NCBI GenBank assembly: GCA_000719025.1
Contig: JODP01000013.1
Location: 558,001-622,000 of the forward strand
Direction of reading: 5' to 3'
Length of the DNA stretch: 64,000 nucleotides
Source of the DNA: Kineosporia aurantiaca JCM 3230
Lineage (GTDB): Bacteria > Actinomycetota > Actinomycetes > Actinomycetales > Kineosporiaceae
Positions within the stretch are counted from its first letter, which is position 1; the number at the start of each line of letters is the position of its first letter. Under the pieces are notes generated by a model. It made no database searches. It was not told where the DNA came from and was given only the letters and a program-made list of their open reading frames with translations. This document shows, piece by piece, positions 1-10,244 of this stretch. Position numbers and translations under genes: made by a program.

Positions 1-120
1 ACCGGTGCGCGAGACCTCACGGATCAGGAACGTCCGGATCTGCGCGGCCAGACCGGCCAGCTCCCCCGCGTCGAGCAACCGCAGATCGTCCGGGCCGTGG
101 ATGTCCGTGAGCGCCACCAT
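1..120 (-). CDS. dxs: 1-deoxy-D-xylulose-5-phosphate synthase, N-terminal 40 residues (cut by window edge)
   Basis: The reading frame starts at an ATG at 120 with an in-frame TAG two codons upstream, and it runs off the left edge of the window. The 40 visible residues contain IHGPDDLRLLDAGELAGLAA and then QIRTFLIREVSRTG, which match the very conserved start of DXS (I-x-G-P-x-D-L-x-x-L ... EIR-x-F-L ... V-S-x-T-G-G). DXS condenses pyruvate and glyceraldehyde-3-phosphate with thiamine diphosphate in the first step of the MEP isoprenoid pathway. The catalytic part is outside the window. In Mycobacterium tuberculosis dxs1 also lies on the dut/sigA side of the chromosome, which agrees with the rest of this locus. 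Confidence 0.85.
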   Translation of the reverse strand, partial: MVALTDIHGPDDLRLLDAGELAGLAAQIRTFLIREVSRTG

Positions 121-300
121 CGACTACGCATCTCCTCAGCTGCCGGGAATCGGTGAGGACGGCGAAAACCGCTCGCCGTCCCGACTGAGATTCTAAGGTC
201 GGGCGCCGGGCCGCGCTGCGAACCGGCGCCCGGAACGGTTGGATCCACGAAACTTTCACGTTTCCTCCACATCACACCGCTGTGGATCAACGACGCAGGG

Positions 301-669
301 TCACATCCGGGGGATGTAGCGCTCCCCCCGCAGGGCCCGGGCCACCAGCTCCACCCCGCGGTGGGCGGCCATCAACCGGGCCTGCTCGTGCTCGACGGTC
401 TGGATCATCTCCTCCAGCGCGTCCGGCGGCAGATCCCGGGACAGGTCGGTGCGGATCTTCCCCAACCCCCGGGCCAGCGCCTGCCGCTGCGCCCCCACCT
501 GCTGGTAGGCCAGCCAGGCCAGGCCGAGCGGATGCCGGCGGACCACGGCGTAGCCGCGGAAGTCGGCCGGGCACAGGTCGAGCAGCCAGGAGGTGGCGGA
601 CTGCTCCCACTCGGGGGCGCCGGGCGGGAGCACGGCGTCCGGCCAGCCGGGTGGGAGGTGTTCGGTCAC
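301..669 (-). CDS. Conserved hypothetical protein, 122 aa
   Basis: I chose the GTG at 669, which gives a protein beginning VTEHLPPGWPDAVLPPG. An upstream ATG at 750 would add a Gly/Arg-rich, non-conserved-looking head. The protein is soluble, with a Trp/Pro-rich first half (WLLDLCPADFRGYAVVRRHP) and an amphipathic helical second half (QALARGLGKIRTDLSRDLPP). No catalytic motif or named domain is recognisable. It lies between dxs and the ROK/sugar-transport operon on the same strand as dxs, separated from the ROK gene by a hairpin. The base composition and long open frame support a real gene, but no function can be given. Confidence 0.6.
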   Translation of the reverse strand: MTEHLPPGWPDAVLPPGAPEWEQSATSWLLDLCPADFRGYAVVRRHPLGLAWLAYQQVGAQRQALARGLGKIRTDLSRDLPPDALEEMIQTVEHEQARLMAAHRGVELVARALRGERYIPRM

Positions 670-778
670 AGGGGCAGACAACCAGAAGGTGTTGCCGAAC
701 CGGGACCTCCGCCGGGCTGATTCTTTGGGGCCACCGCCTCCCCCGCCCACCCGGGAAGACGGAACGAGCTAACCCAAA

Positions 779-825
779 AGTGAGGTCGGGGGCAGTAAGA
801 AGGCCAAAACCTCCTCACTGCCCCC
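779..825 (-). terminator. Hairpin downstream of the ROK/sugar ABC operon, with an alternative pairing
   Basis: GGGGGCAGT (788-796) pairs perfectly with ACTGCCCCC (817-825) across a 20-base loop. An overlapping alternative, AGTGAGG (779-785) with CCTCACT (813-819), excludes the first stem. It sits just after the ROK gene stop (847) on the minus strand and is the likely 3' end of the operon. The minus strand continues into ACTTTTGGG rather than a long T-run. Confidence 0.5.
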
Positions 826-846
826 AAATCGGAGACCACTAAGACC

Positions 847-2085
847 TCAGCTCAGCGCCGCCACCGGATCCGCCAGCACCTCGCGCCAGGCGTACTCCCC
901 GGCCCCCAGCAGCACCGCGTCCGCACCGAGCTCGGGCAACACCAGCTGCACCTGCTCCATCGGAGCCCGCAGGGCAGCCGCCCCGATCACCTCGGTCACC
1001 CGCTCCGCAACCAGCGGGTACAGGTCCTGCAGCAGACCACCGAGCACGACCAGCTGGGGGTTGAACGCGTTGACCACGTTGGCCAGCCCGATCCCGAGGT
1101 ACTCGGCGACCTCGTCCAGGCGCGCCACCAGGGAGGCGTTCCCGGTGACCGCGGCGGACCGCAACAGCACCCCGACCTCGCCCTCGTCGGCGTCCTCCGG
1201 CAACCCGAGGGCCCGGGCCATGGCGCCGGCCCCGATCTCGGTCTCCCAGCACCCGCGCGCACCGCACCGGCACAGCCGTCCGCCGCGGCGGATAGTCAGG
1301 TGGCCGAGTTCACCGGCGTATCCACCCGACCCGGCGAGCGGGAGTCCACCGGAGATGACCCCGGAACCGACACCGGTCTCACCCTCGACGAACACCACGT
1401 CGTCGTACCCGCGGGCCACCCCGCGCTGGTGCTCGGCCAGCACACCGAGGTCACCGTCGTTGGCCAGGCCGACCCGCAGGCCGGAGATGCCCCGCTCGGC
1501 CAGCGCCACGTCGAGCAGCTCGCCGAGCGGCTGGTCCTCCCACCCGAGGTTGGGCGCGAACCGGACGTTGCCGTCCTGTCCGCGCACCACCCCGGGCACC
1601 GAGACCCCGAGCGCCACCACGTGCCGCCCGGCCCGGGGACTGGCCAGGAGTTCCTTGCTCAGGGTGGCCAGCAGCCGGGCGATCGTCCGGGCCGAGGAGT
1701 CGGTGAACGACCGGCTGCGCCGGGCCACCACCGCTCCGCCGAGCCCGATCAGGGCCATCGAGACCCGGCCGATCGAGACGTCCGCGGCCAGGACCTGCAC
1801 GGTCTCCGGGCGGGGGCGGACGAGGGGGGACGGGCGTCCCGCCTTCGCCTGCTTGCCCTTCTTCTTGCCTTGTTTCTCCACCAGGCCGAGGTCCGGTTCC
1901 TCCAGCACGGCGCCGAGGGCGGCCAGCTCGGCCACCAGCCCGGCCACCGTGCTGCGGTTCAGGCCGGTCAGGTCGGTGAGCTGGGCGCGCCGCATCGGCC
2001 CGCCGAGGTGCAGCAGACGCAGCAGCTGCGACAGGTTGTGCTTGCGGATGTCCGGAGCCTCACCGACGGTAAGGCGCGCGGTCAC
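847..2085 (-). CDS. ROK-family transcriptional repressor of the adjacent sugar ABC operon
   Basis: This 412-residue protein has an N-terminal winged helix-turn-helix (RRAQLTDLTGLNRSTVAGLV, about residues 32-51), a Lys/Ala-rich linker, then a sugar-kinase-like ROK domain. The ROK zinc/signature segment is seen as RLCRCGARGCWETEIG. Proteins of this architecture (XylR/NagC type) bind operator DNA and release it when the sugar binds the kinase-like domain. The GTG start overlaps the stop of the permease gene (GTGA at 2082-2085), so it is the last gene of the four-gene transport operon and probably autoregulates it. The inverted repeat at 5482-5504 upstream of the operon is the best operator candidate. 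Xylose or another pentose is likely from the transporter type, but the ligand is not proven. Confidence 0.9.
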   Translation of the reverse strand: MTARLTVGEAPDIRKHNLSQLLRLLHLGGPMRRAQLTDLTGLNRSTVAGLVAELAALGAVLEEPDLGLVEKQGKKKGKQAKAGRPSPLVRPRPETVQVLAADVSIGRVSMALIGLGGAVVARRSRSFTDSSARTIARLLATLSKELLASPRAGRHVVALGVSVPGVVRGQDGNVRFAPNLGWEDQPLGELLDVALAERGISGLRVGLANDGDLGVLAEHQRGVARGYDDVVFVEGETGVGSGVISGGLPLAGSGGYAGELGHLTIRRGGRLCRCGARGCWETEIGAGAMARALGLPEDADEGEVGVLLRSAAVTGNASLVARLDEVAEYLGIGLANVVNAFNPQLVVLGGLLQDLYPLVAERVTEVIGAAALRAPMEQVQLVLPELGADAVLLGAGEYAWREVLADPVAALS

Positions 2086-3344
2086 CTTCCGGTCGCGGCC
2101 GAGCGTCGTCGGGACAGGGCGTCGACACTGGCGGCCAGCAGCAGCACGGCCCCGGTGACGATGAACTGGATACCGGACTTCTGGGTGATCAGCGGCAGAC
2201 CGTTCTGGATCACGGCGACCACCAGGCCACCGAGGATCGCGTCGATGATCCGGCCCTTACCGCCGAACAGCGAAGTACCACCGATCACGGCCGCGCCGAC
2301 CGCGTACAGCAGCGTCGAGCTACCACCGGTGGTGGGCGAGACGCCGTTGTTGTACGAGGCGAACAGGATGCCGCCGACGGAGGCCATGAAGCCACCGATG
2401 GTGAAGCAGGCGATCTTGATCGCGCCGACGTTGATACCGGCCCGGCGGGCCGCCTCGGTGTTGCCACCCACCGCGTAGACGTGCCGGCCGAACGCCGTGC
2501 GTCCCAGCAGGAAGGTCAGCGCCAGCAAAAACACCAGGGTGAAGGGCACGATCATCGGGATGCCCTTGAGCGACTTGATCGCCGGGTTCACCGCGCGCTC
2601 CTGGTTGAACAGGATGGTGACCACGATCATGATCACGGCCAGGGCCGCGACCTTGGCCCCGATCACCGCGGAGCTGGCGACCGGCAGGCCGGCCCGGCGC
2701 CGGGTGGCGGAACCGAACAACGCGATCGCCGCGTAGCCGATCACGATGATCGCCGAGAGCACCCAGCCCAGGACCGGGCTGAGGTTCTTGTTCATGATCG
2801 ACAGGATGGTGTCCTGGGTGACCCCGATCGTGCCGCCCTCGCCGACGATCAGCAGCAGGACGCCCTGGAAGGCCAGGAAGCCGGCCAGGGTGACGACGAA
2901 CGAGGGGATGTTCAGCCAGGCCACGATCGTGCCCTGGAAGGCCCCGATCACCGCGCCGGTGGCCACACAGGCCAGGACGGCGATCGGCCAGGCGATGTGG
3001 TGCTGGGTGATCAGCACGGCCAGCACGGCCGCCCCGACACCGGCGGTGTACCCGGCGGCCAGGTCGATGTCGCCCAGCAGCAGGATGAAGATCAGGCCGA
3101 TCGCGATGAAGATCACCGGCGCGGCCTGGTTCAGCAGGTTGGCCGCGTTCCGGGTGGAGGCGAAGCTGTCCGGGCGCATCGCGGAGAAGAAGATCACCAG
3201 CGCGACGAAACCGAGGACGGCCGGCAGCGAGCCGACGTCGCCGCCGCGCAGCTTGTCGACGTACGCGCGAACGGCGCCGCCGATGCTGCTGTCGGCCGCC
3301 TCGCCCTCCGTGGTCGGGGTCGGGACTGCGGTTCCGGTGGTCAT
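2082..3344 (-). CDS. Sugar ABC transporter permease (XylH/RbsC family)
   Basis: A 420-residue polytopic membrane protein with about ten or more hydrophobic segments. It belongs to the branched/simple-sugar permease family, with the typical NVGAIKIACFTIGGFMASVG and TTGGSSTLLYAVGAAVIGGT stretches near the C-terminus that form the EAA-like and substrate-path region. It forms the membrane channel for the ATPase encoded upstream and the lipoprotein at 4243-5364. The length and long hydrophilic N-terminus resemble XylH of actinobacteria more than RbsC. The start (ATG at 3344) overlaps the ATPase stop by four bases and the stop overlaps the ROK start, which indicates translational coupling. Confidence 0.92.
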   Translation of the reverse strand: MTTGTAVPTPTTEGEAADSSIGGAVRAYVDKLRGGDVGSLPAVLGFVALVIFFSAMRPDSFASTRNAANLLNQAAPVIFIAIGLIFILLLGDIDLAAGYTAGVGAAVLAVLITQHHIAWPIAVLACVATGAVIGAFQGTIVAWLNIPSFVVTLAGFLAFQGVLLLIVGEGGTIGVTQDTILSIMNKNLSPVLGWVLSAIIVIGYAAIALFGSATRRRAGLPVASSAVIGAKVAALAVIMIVVTILFNQERAVNPAIKSLKGIPMIVPFTLVFLLALTFLLGRTAFGRHVYAVGGNTEAARRAGINVGAIKIACFTIGGFMASVGGILFASYNNGVSPTTGGSSTLLYAVGAAVIGGTSLFGGKGRIIDAILGGLVVAVIQNGLPLITQKSGIQFIVTGAVLLLAASVDALSRRRSAATGR

Positions 3345-4144
3345 GCGACTGCCTCCTGCTCGAGCGAGGCGGGGAGCCCCAGGTCGCCGCTGCGACCGGA
3401 CGTGATCAGCTCGACGATCTGCGTCGTCGTCGTGGACTTGGCGTCGACCTGGGCGGCGGTGCGACCCAGGTACAGGGCGCAGACACTGTCGGCGACGCGC
3501 AGGACGTCATTCATGTTGTGCGAGATCAGGATCACGGCGAGGCCGTTGTCGGCCAGCCGCCGGACCAGCTGAAGCACCTGCTCGGTCTGGGCCACGCCGA
3601 GGGCTGCGGTCGGCTCGTCGAGGATCACCAGCTTGCTGTTCCACAGCACGGCCTTCGCGATCGCCACGGTCTGCCGCTGGCCACCGGAGAGGCTGGACAC
3701 CTTCTGCCGCACCGACTTCAGGGTGCGCACCGAGAGACCCTTCAGCGTCTCCTCGGCCCGGCGCTCCATCGCGGTCTCGTTCAGCGTGATCCCGCTGCGC
3801 ATCTCCCGGCCCAGGAACATGTTCTGGACCACGTCCAGGTTGTCGCACAGCGCCAGGTCCTGGTACACGACCTCGATCCCCAGGGCCGCGGACTGCTTCG
3901 GGCTGGACACCGACACCGACTTGCCGTCGAACCGGTAGTCGCCGGAGTCGAACGTGTAGATGCCCGCGATGCCCTTGACGAAGGTGGACTTACCGGCGCC
4001 GTTGTCGCCGACCAGCGCGGTCACCTTGCCCGCCCAGGCGTCCATCCCGACGTCCTTGAGGACGTGCACCGCACCGAAGCTCTTGTTGATGCCCCGCAGG
4101 CTGAGGATCGGGTCCCCGTGCGTGGCGGATGTTGATTCTGTCAT
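3341..4144 (-). CDS. Sugar ABC transporter ATP-binding protein (single cassette)
   Basis: The ATG at 4144 is preceded by a good AGGAGAAG ribosome site. An in-frame ATG at 4222 would place its head in the intercistronic hairpin and is rejected. The 267-residue product has Walker A GDNGAGKST, signature LSGGQRQT, Walker B LVILDEPTAALG and the H-loop ILISHNM. Unlike RbsA/XylG of enterobacteria (about 500 residues, two cassettes) this is a single-cassette version, as is common for actinobacterial sugar importers. The complex would therefore need a homodimer. It drives import of the sugar delivered by the lipoprotein encoded just upstream. Confidence 0.92.
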   Translation of the reverse strand: MTESTSATHGDPILSLRGINKSFGAVHVLKDVGMDAWAGKVTALVGDNGAGKSTFVKGIAGIYTFDSGDYRFDGKSVSVSSPKQSAALGIEVVYQDLALCDNLDVVQNMFLGREMRSGITLNETAMERRAEETLKGLSVRTLKSVRQKVSSLSGGQRQTVAIAKAVLWNSKLVILDEPTAALGVAQTEQVLQLVRRLADNGLAVILISHNMNDVLRVADSVCALYLGRTAAQVDAKSTTTTQIVELITSGRSGDLGLPASLEQEAVA

Positions 4145-4175
4145 CTGGTCGCTTCTCCTGCGCCCTGGTCTGGTC

Positions 4176-4213
4176 GCCTGCCCGGGCCCGGGCGGAGCCG
4201 GGCCCGAGCAGGC
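4176..4213 (-). promoter_or_regulatory. Very stable intercistronic hairpin between binding-protein and ATPase genes
   Basis: GCCTGC-C-CGGGCCCGG (4176-4191) pairs with CCGGGCCCG-A-GCAGGC (4198-4213), giving 15 paired bases with one mismatch and a six-base loop. It follows the stop of the binding-protein gene (4243) and precedes the ATPase ribosome site. Hairpins at this place in other solute-import operons protect or partly terminate the message, so the binding protein is made in excess. That role is inferred here. Confidence 0.6.
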
Positions 4214-4242
4214 GCATCTCATCGTGCGAACGGATCAGGACG

Positions 4243-5364
4243 TCAGGAGACGCCGTTCTCCGAGCAGAGCTTCTTCAGGGCGGCCGTGGTGCAGATCTTG
4301 TCCGCAGTGGTCTGGCCCGCCTCGACGACGTCCTTCACCTTGTCCTTGGTGATCAGCTCCGGCGTCAGCAGCACCGACTTCACCGGCTTGTTCAGCTCGG
4401 TGTCCTGGGTGGTGCCGGTGGCCAGCTTGTCCGCGGCCGCGGTGTCGCCCTTGGCCAGGTCGATGGCCAGCTCGGCGGCCGAGACGGCCTCCTTGTTCTT
4501 GATGTCCTTGAAGATCGTCAGGGCCTGCGTGCCCTGCAGCACCCGCTGCAGACCCTCGTCGGTGGCGTCCTGACCGGTGACCGGGATCTTGCCGGCCTCA
4601 CCGGAGGTCTGCAGCCGGGCGATGACCGCCCCGCCCAGGCCGTCGTTCGCCGCCGCGACACCGACGAACTTGCCCTTCTGCTGCGTGTAGATCTGCTCGA
4701 AGATGGTGCCGGCCTTGGTGTTGTCCCACTCCGGGACGGCCTGCGAGGCGACGACCTTGTAGCCGGCGTCGGTGATCACCTTGTCGTAGCCCTGCTTGAA
4801 CAGCGTGGCGTTGTTGTCGGTGGCCGCACCGTTCAGCTCGACCACGTTGCCGGTGTCGTCGCCGTTCGCCTTCATGGCGGCGACCAGGCCGGTACCGATC
4901 GCGGTGCCGACCGCCACGTTGTCGAAGGACACGTAGTAGCTGGCGCCACCGCCCAGGGTGAGCCGGTCGTAGTCGATGACCGGGATACCGGCGTCCGTGG
5001 CCTTCTTGATCACGGCCGCGCCGCTGTCGTTGTCCAGGCTGTCGATGATCAGCACGGTGACCCCGCCGCTGATCATGCCGTCGGCGATGGTCTGGAACTT
5101 CGAGACGTCGCCGCCCGCGTTCTGGATGTCCGACTGGATGCCCGCCTTGTCGAAGGCGGCCTGCAGGGCCGGGCGGTCGGTCGACTCGTACCGGGCCGAG
5201 GAGGCGGTGTCCGGCAGGATCACGCCCACCTTGCCGTCGGCCTTGGTGCTGCTACCCCCCGAGCCGCTCGACCCGGACGAGTCCGACGAGCCCCCGCCGC
5301 AGGCCGAGAGGGCCAGGACACCGGCGGTGCCGATAGAAAGGGCCGCAAAGAGGTGCTTGCGCAT
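4243..5364 (-). CDS. Sugar-binding lipoprotein of the ABC importer (XylF-like)
   Basis: The 373-residue protein begins with a lipoprotein signal peptide: MRKH, a hydrophobic core, then lipobox LSAC with the acylated Cys at about residue 22. A Gly/Ser linker follows. The mature part is a periplasmic-binding-protein type I fold (Peripla_BP_4) with QTIADGMISGGVTVLIIDSL, VPVIDYDRLT-like and VAAANDGLGGAVI segments typical of XylF/RbsB proteins. It captures the sugar outside the membrane and hands it to the permease. It is the first gene of the operon; the 348-base upstream region carries the likely promoter and operator. Confidence 0.92.
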   Translation of the reverse strand: MRKHLFAALSIGTAGVLALSACGGGSSDSSGSSGSGGSSTKADGKVGVILPDTASSARYESTDRPALQAAFDKAGIQSDIQNAGGDVSKFQTIADGMISGGVTVLIIDSLDNDSGAAVIKKATDAGIPVIDYDRLTLGGGASYYVSFDNVAVGTAIGTGLVAAMKANGDDTGNVVELNGAATDNNATLFKQGYDKVITDAGYKVVASQAVPEWDNTKAGTIFEQIYTQQKGKFVGVAAANDGLGGAVIARLQTSGEAGKIPVTGQDATDEGLQRVLQGTQALTIFKDIKNKEAVSAAELAIDLAKGDTAAADKLATGTTQDTELNKPVKSVLLTPELITKDKVKDVVEAGQTTADKICTTAALKKLCSENGVS

Positions 5365-5481
5365 GTGCTGTGGTCCTCCTCCGTACCGGCAACTCCGCCG
5401 GTACTAGCTGGGGACCCCGCAGGTCACGGGATCCCGACGGCGACTCATCACGTCAGAACCCCATCGTCGGCCCTGACGCGG

Positions 5482-5504
5482 ATATGTTGCCGGAAACAAC
5501 ATAT
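5482..5504 (-). promoter_or_regulatory. Inverted repeat, probable ROK operator; upstream region 5365-5712 of the sugar operon
   Basis: ATATGTTG (5482-5489) and CAACATAT (5497-5504) form a perfect 8-base inverted repeat with a 7-base centre, strikingly AT-rich for this genome. It lies about 118 bases upstream of the binding-protein gene and is the only such element in the 348-base gap. ROK repressors bind AT-rich palindromes, so this is the natural operator candidate. The rest of the gap holds the aconitase terminator (5646-5687) and no further gene. Confidence 0.55.
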
Positions 5505-5645
5505 GCACGCGGTCCGGCCGAGCGCCAGCGCTGGCCCGTGGCCGCGTCATTACAGCTCGGTAACACTGGCTCGCACTGACGGATCGGAGTCTTCTGCGAG
5601 GGCCACATCGGCCGTACCGGGCCGAAGCTTGCGGCCAAAACGCCA

Positions 5646-5687
5646 GGCCCGCCCGGGTTCCCCCGGATGGGGGAGCCCAGGCGGGCC
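5646..5687. terminator. Strong terminator hairpin after aconitase
   Basis: The arm beginning GGCCCGCC (5646-5664) pairs with the arm ending GGCGGGCC (5669-5687), a 19-base stem with one mismatch, one G-T pair and loop GGAT. It starts 26 bases beyond the acnA stop on the minus strand and separates acnA from the sugar-transport operon. Confidence 0.75.
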
Positions 5688-5712
5688 CAGTTGCCCTCAG
5701 TGACCGCCGAGG

Positions 5713-8502
<2,790 letters not shown>

Positions 8503-8555
8503 CGAGAGCTCCTTAGATCGTCGTAGATCGTCGTGTCACCAGGCACCATACTAAA

Positions 8556-8589
8556 GTATCTCGACGTCAAGATAGTTAGCCCAGCCTAA
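8556..8589. promoter_or_regulatory. acnA: Two adjoining palindromes in the aconitase promoter region
   Basis: TATCTCGACGTCAAGATA (8556-8573) is an 18-base palindrome with one mismatched pair. It is followed directly by GTTAG-N6-CTAAC (8574-8589). Both lie 54-87 bases upstream of the acnA start and are AT-richer than the surroundings. The first looks like a TetR- or MarR-type operator; the second resembles, but does not match fully, the DtxR/IdeR iron box (TTAGGTTAGSCTAACCTAA). The regulators are not identified. Confidence 0.5.
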
Positions 8590-8650
8590 CCCTGTTCCGA
8601 GCGTGCCCCCAGTTGAACCCCGCGGCAGGTCGACGCGCGGCACCCAACCC

Positions 8651-8751
8651 CCTCTTCGTGATCATGGACTTTCTTCCCCGTGATCATGGACTTTTCGCCC
8701 CGGGGTAAAAGTCCATGATCACGGGGGTAAAAGTCCATGATCACGAAGAGG
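8651..8751. repeat. Nested long palindrome built from GTGATCATGGACTTTT copies
   Basis: The outer arms 8651-8672 and 8730-8751 (22 bases) and inner arms 8676-8695 and 8707-8726 (20 bases) are perfect inverted repeats. All four arms contain GTGATCATGGACTTT. The element sits between the 3' end of the RNA methyltransferase gene (minus) and the acnA promoter, so transcription leaving the methyltransferase would run into a very large stem-loop. The same core occurs at 33896-33967, so this is a dispersed intergenic family rather than a single terminator. Confidence 0.8.
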
Positions 8752-8762
8752 TTTGGGGGGGG

Positions 8763-10244
8763 TTAGGAGCGGCGCCGGGGGCGGCCGGCGCGGGGGCCGG
8801 ACGGGCGTCGGGACGGTTCGGAGACGGCCGGGACCTGCTGGGCGTCGGGCCGCTCGCCCTTCGGCTTCAGCACCGCGACGCATTCCACGTGGTGGGTCAT
8901 CGGGAAGAGGTCGAAGGCCCGGAGGCCGACGAGTTCGTACCCCGCCGCGTCGGCGGTGGCCAGGTCCCGGGCCAGGGCAGCCGGGTCGCAGGCCACGTAC
9001 ACGACCACCCGGGGGGCCAGCGCGACGATCTGCTTGATCACGTCCTTACCCGCACCCGACCGAGGCGGGTCCAGCACCACCACGTCGGCCCCGCCACGAG
9101 CGTCCCCAATTCCCGAAGGAGCCAGCGGGCCGTCGGGAACGGCCAAGCGGGGTAGGACGCGGGGCACCGAACCGTTCTCCACCCGCACCTGCCCCAGGTC
9201 GTGCAGCCCGCGCCGTGCATCGGAGGAGGCCCGCGCATCGCCTTCCACCAGGAGAACCGTGCCAGTGACGCCCACCTGCTCGGCCAACCCCGCGGCGAAG
9301 AGCCCGACCCCACCGTAAAGGTCCAGCGCCCGCTCCCCCGGCTGTGCCTCAGCGGCCTCCAGCACGGCGTCGAGCAGGGTCTGCGCGGCCGACGGGTGGA
9401 CCTGCCAGAAGCCGGTGCCGGTCACCCGGAACGGCCGCGGTTCGCCGCCGATGGAAACTTCCTCGCTGACCCAGGTCCGACCCTTCACCTGGTGCACGCC
9501 GGTCTCGTCGCGGGTGGCCAGGTTCGTGCCGGCCGGGAGCTTGGGCAGACGCAGCTTGGCCCCGGTACGCCCGGCAACCGGCTCGGCGACGACCAAGGGA
9601 GCACCCGACGCGGGGGCGATCACCTCGACGGCGAGCGCGCCCGGCCACCGCTCCTGGGTTACCCCCAGCGAGGCGGCCGCGGGGTTGGCGATCAGGCACT
9701 CCTTGACCGCGATCACGTCGTGCGAGCGGTGTTTCCGCAGCCCCGGCCGGCCTTCGGTATCCACCGTGAACCGCACCCGGGTGCGCCACCCCAGCCCATC
9801 CCCGGACGGACCCTCGACGACCACCTCCGGCACCGGATCCAGCTTGGCGATCCGCCGCAGCTGCTCCGACACCACCTCGGCCTTCAACCGCCGCTGCGCC
9901 GCCAGATCGGCGTGCTGCCAGTCGCACCCGCCGCACAGCCCGGGCCCGGCCAACGGGCAGGGCGGGGTGACCCGCTCCGGAGAGGGCTCCAGGATCTCGG
10001 CCGCGTCAGCCCGCCAGAACTTCGCGTCCGGCGCGGACTCGGTCAGCCGGGCCAGCACCACCTCACCGGGCAGAGCGTGCCGGACGAAGACCACCCGTCC
10101 GCCGTAGCGCGCCACGCAGTGCCCGCCGTGCGCGACCGGGCCCACCTCGAGCTGGATCAGCTCGTCCGTCACCAAACCCGGGCCCGCCGAACCGGACGCA
10201 GACCGCGTCGGTGAGTCCGGACGTCCTTCGTTGGAGCTAGACAT
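8763..10244 (-). CDS. TRAM-domain class I SAM-dependent RNA methyltransferase (TrmA/RlmD family)
   Basis: The ATG at 10244, behind AAGGAAC, gives MSSSNEGRP and overlaps the end of the transporter gene by eight bases. A 63-base longer form would lie fully inside that gene. The product (493 residues) has an N-terminal TRAM domain (about residues 20-85), an iron-sulfur cluster motif CPLAGPGLCGGCDWQ with a later Cys in KECLIANP, and a C-terminal methyltransferase fold. Visible motifs are ALDLYGGVGLFA, VVLDPPRSGAG and the catalytic VYVACDPAALARDL. It makes 5-methyluridine in tRNA or rRNA; which site is not decidable here. The methyltransferase-transporter pair is also found together in Mycobacterium (Rv2689c-Rv2690c, from memory). 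Confidence 0.93.
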   Translation of the reverse strand: MSSSNEGRPDSPTRSASGSAGPGLVTDELIQLEVGPVAHGGHCVARYGGRVVFVRHALPGEVVLARLTESAPDAKFWRADAAEILEPSPERVTPPCPLAGPGLCGGCDWQHADLAAQRRLKAEVVSEQLRRIAKLDPVPEVVVEGPSGDGLGWRTRVRFTVDTEGRPGLRKHRSHDVIAVKECLIANPAAASLGVTQERWPGALAVEVIAPASGAPLVVAEPVAGRTGAKLRLPKLPAGTNLATRDETGVHQVKGRTWVSEEVSIGGEPRPFRVTGTGFWQVHPSAAQTLLDAVLEAAEAQPGERALDLYGGVGLFAAGLAEQVGVTGTVLLVEGDARASSDARRGLHDLGQVRVENGSVPRVLPRLAVPDGPLAPSGIGDARGGADVVVLDPPRSGAGKDVIKQIVALAPRVVVYVACDPAALARDLATADAAGYELVGLRAFDLFPMTHHVECVAVLKPKGERPDAQQVPAVSEPSRRPSGPRAGRPRRRS

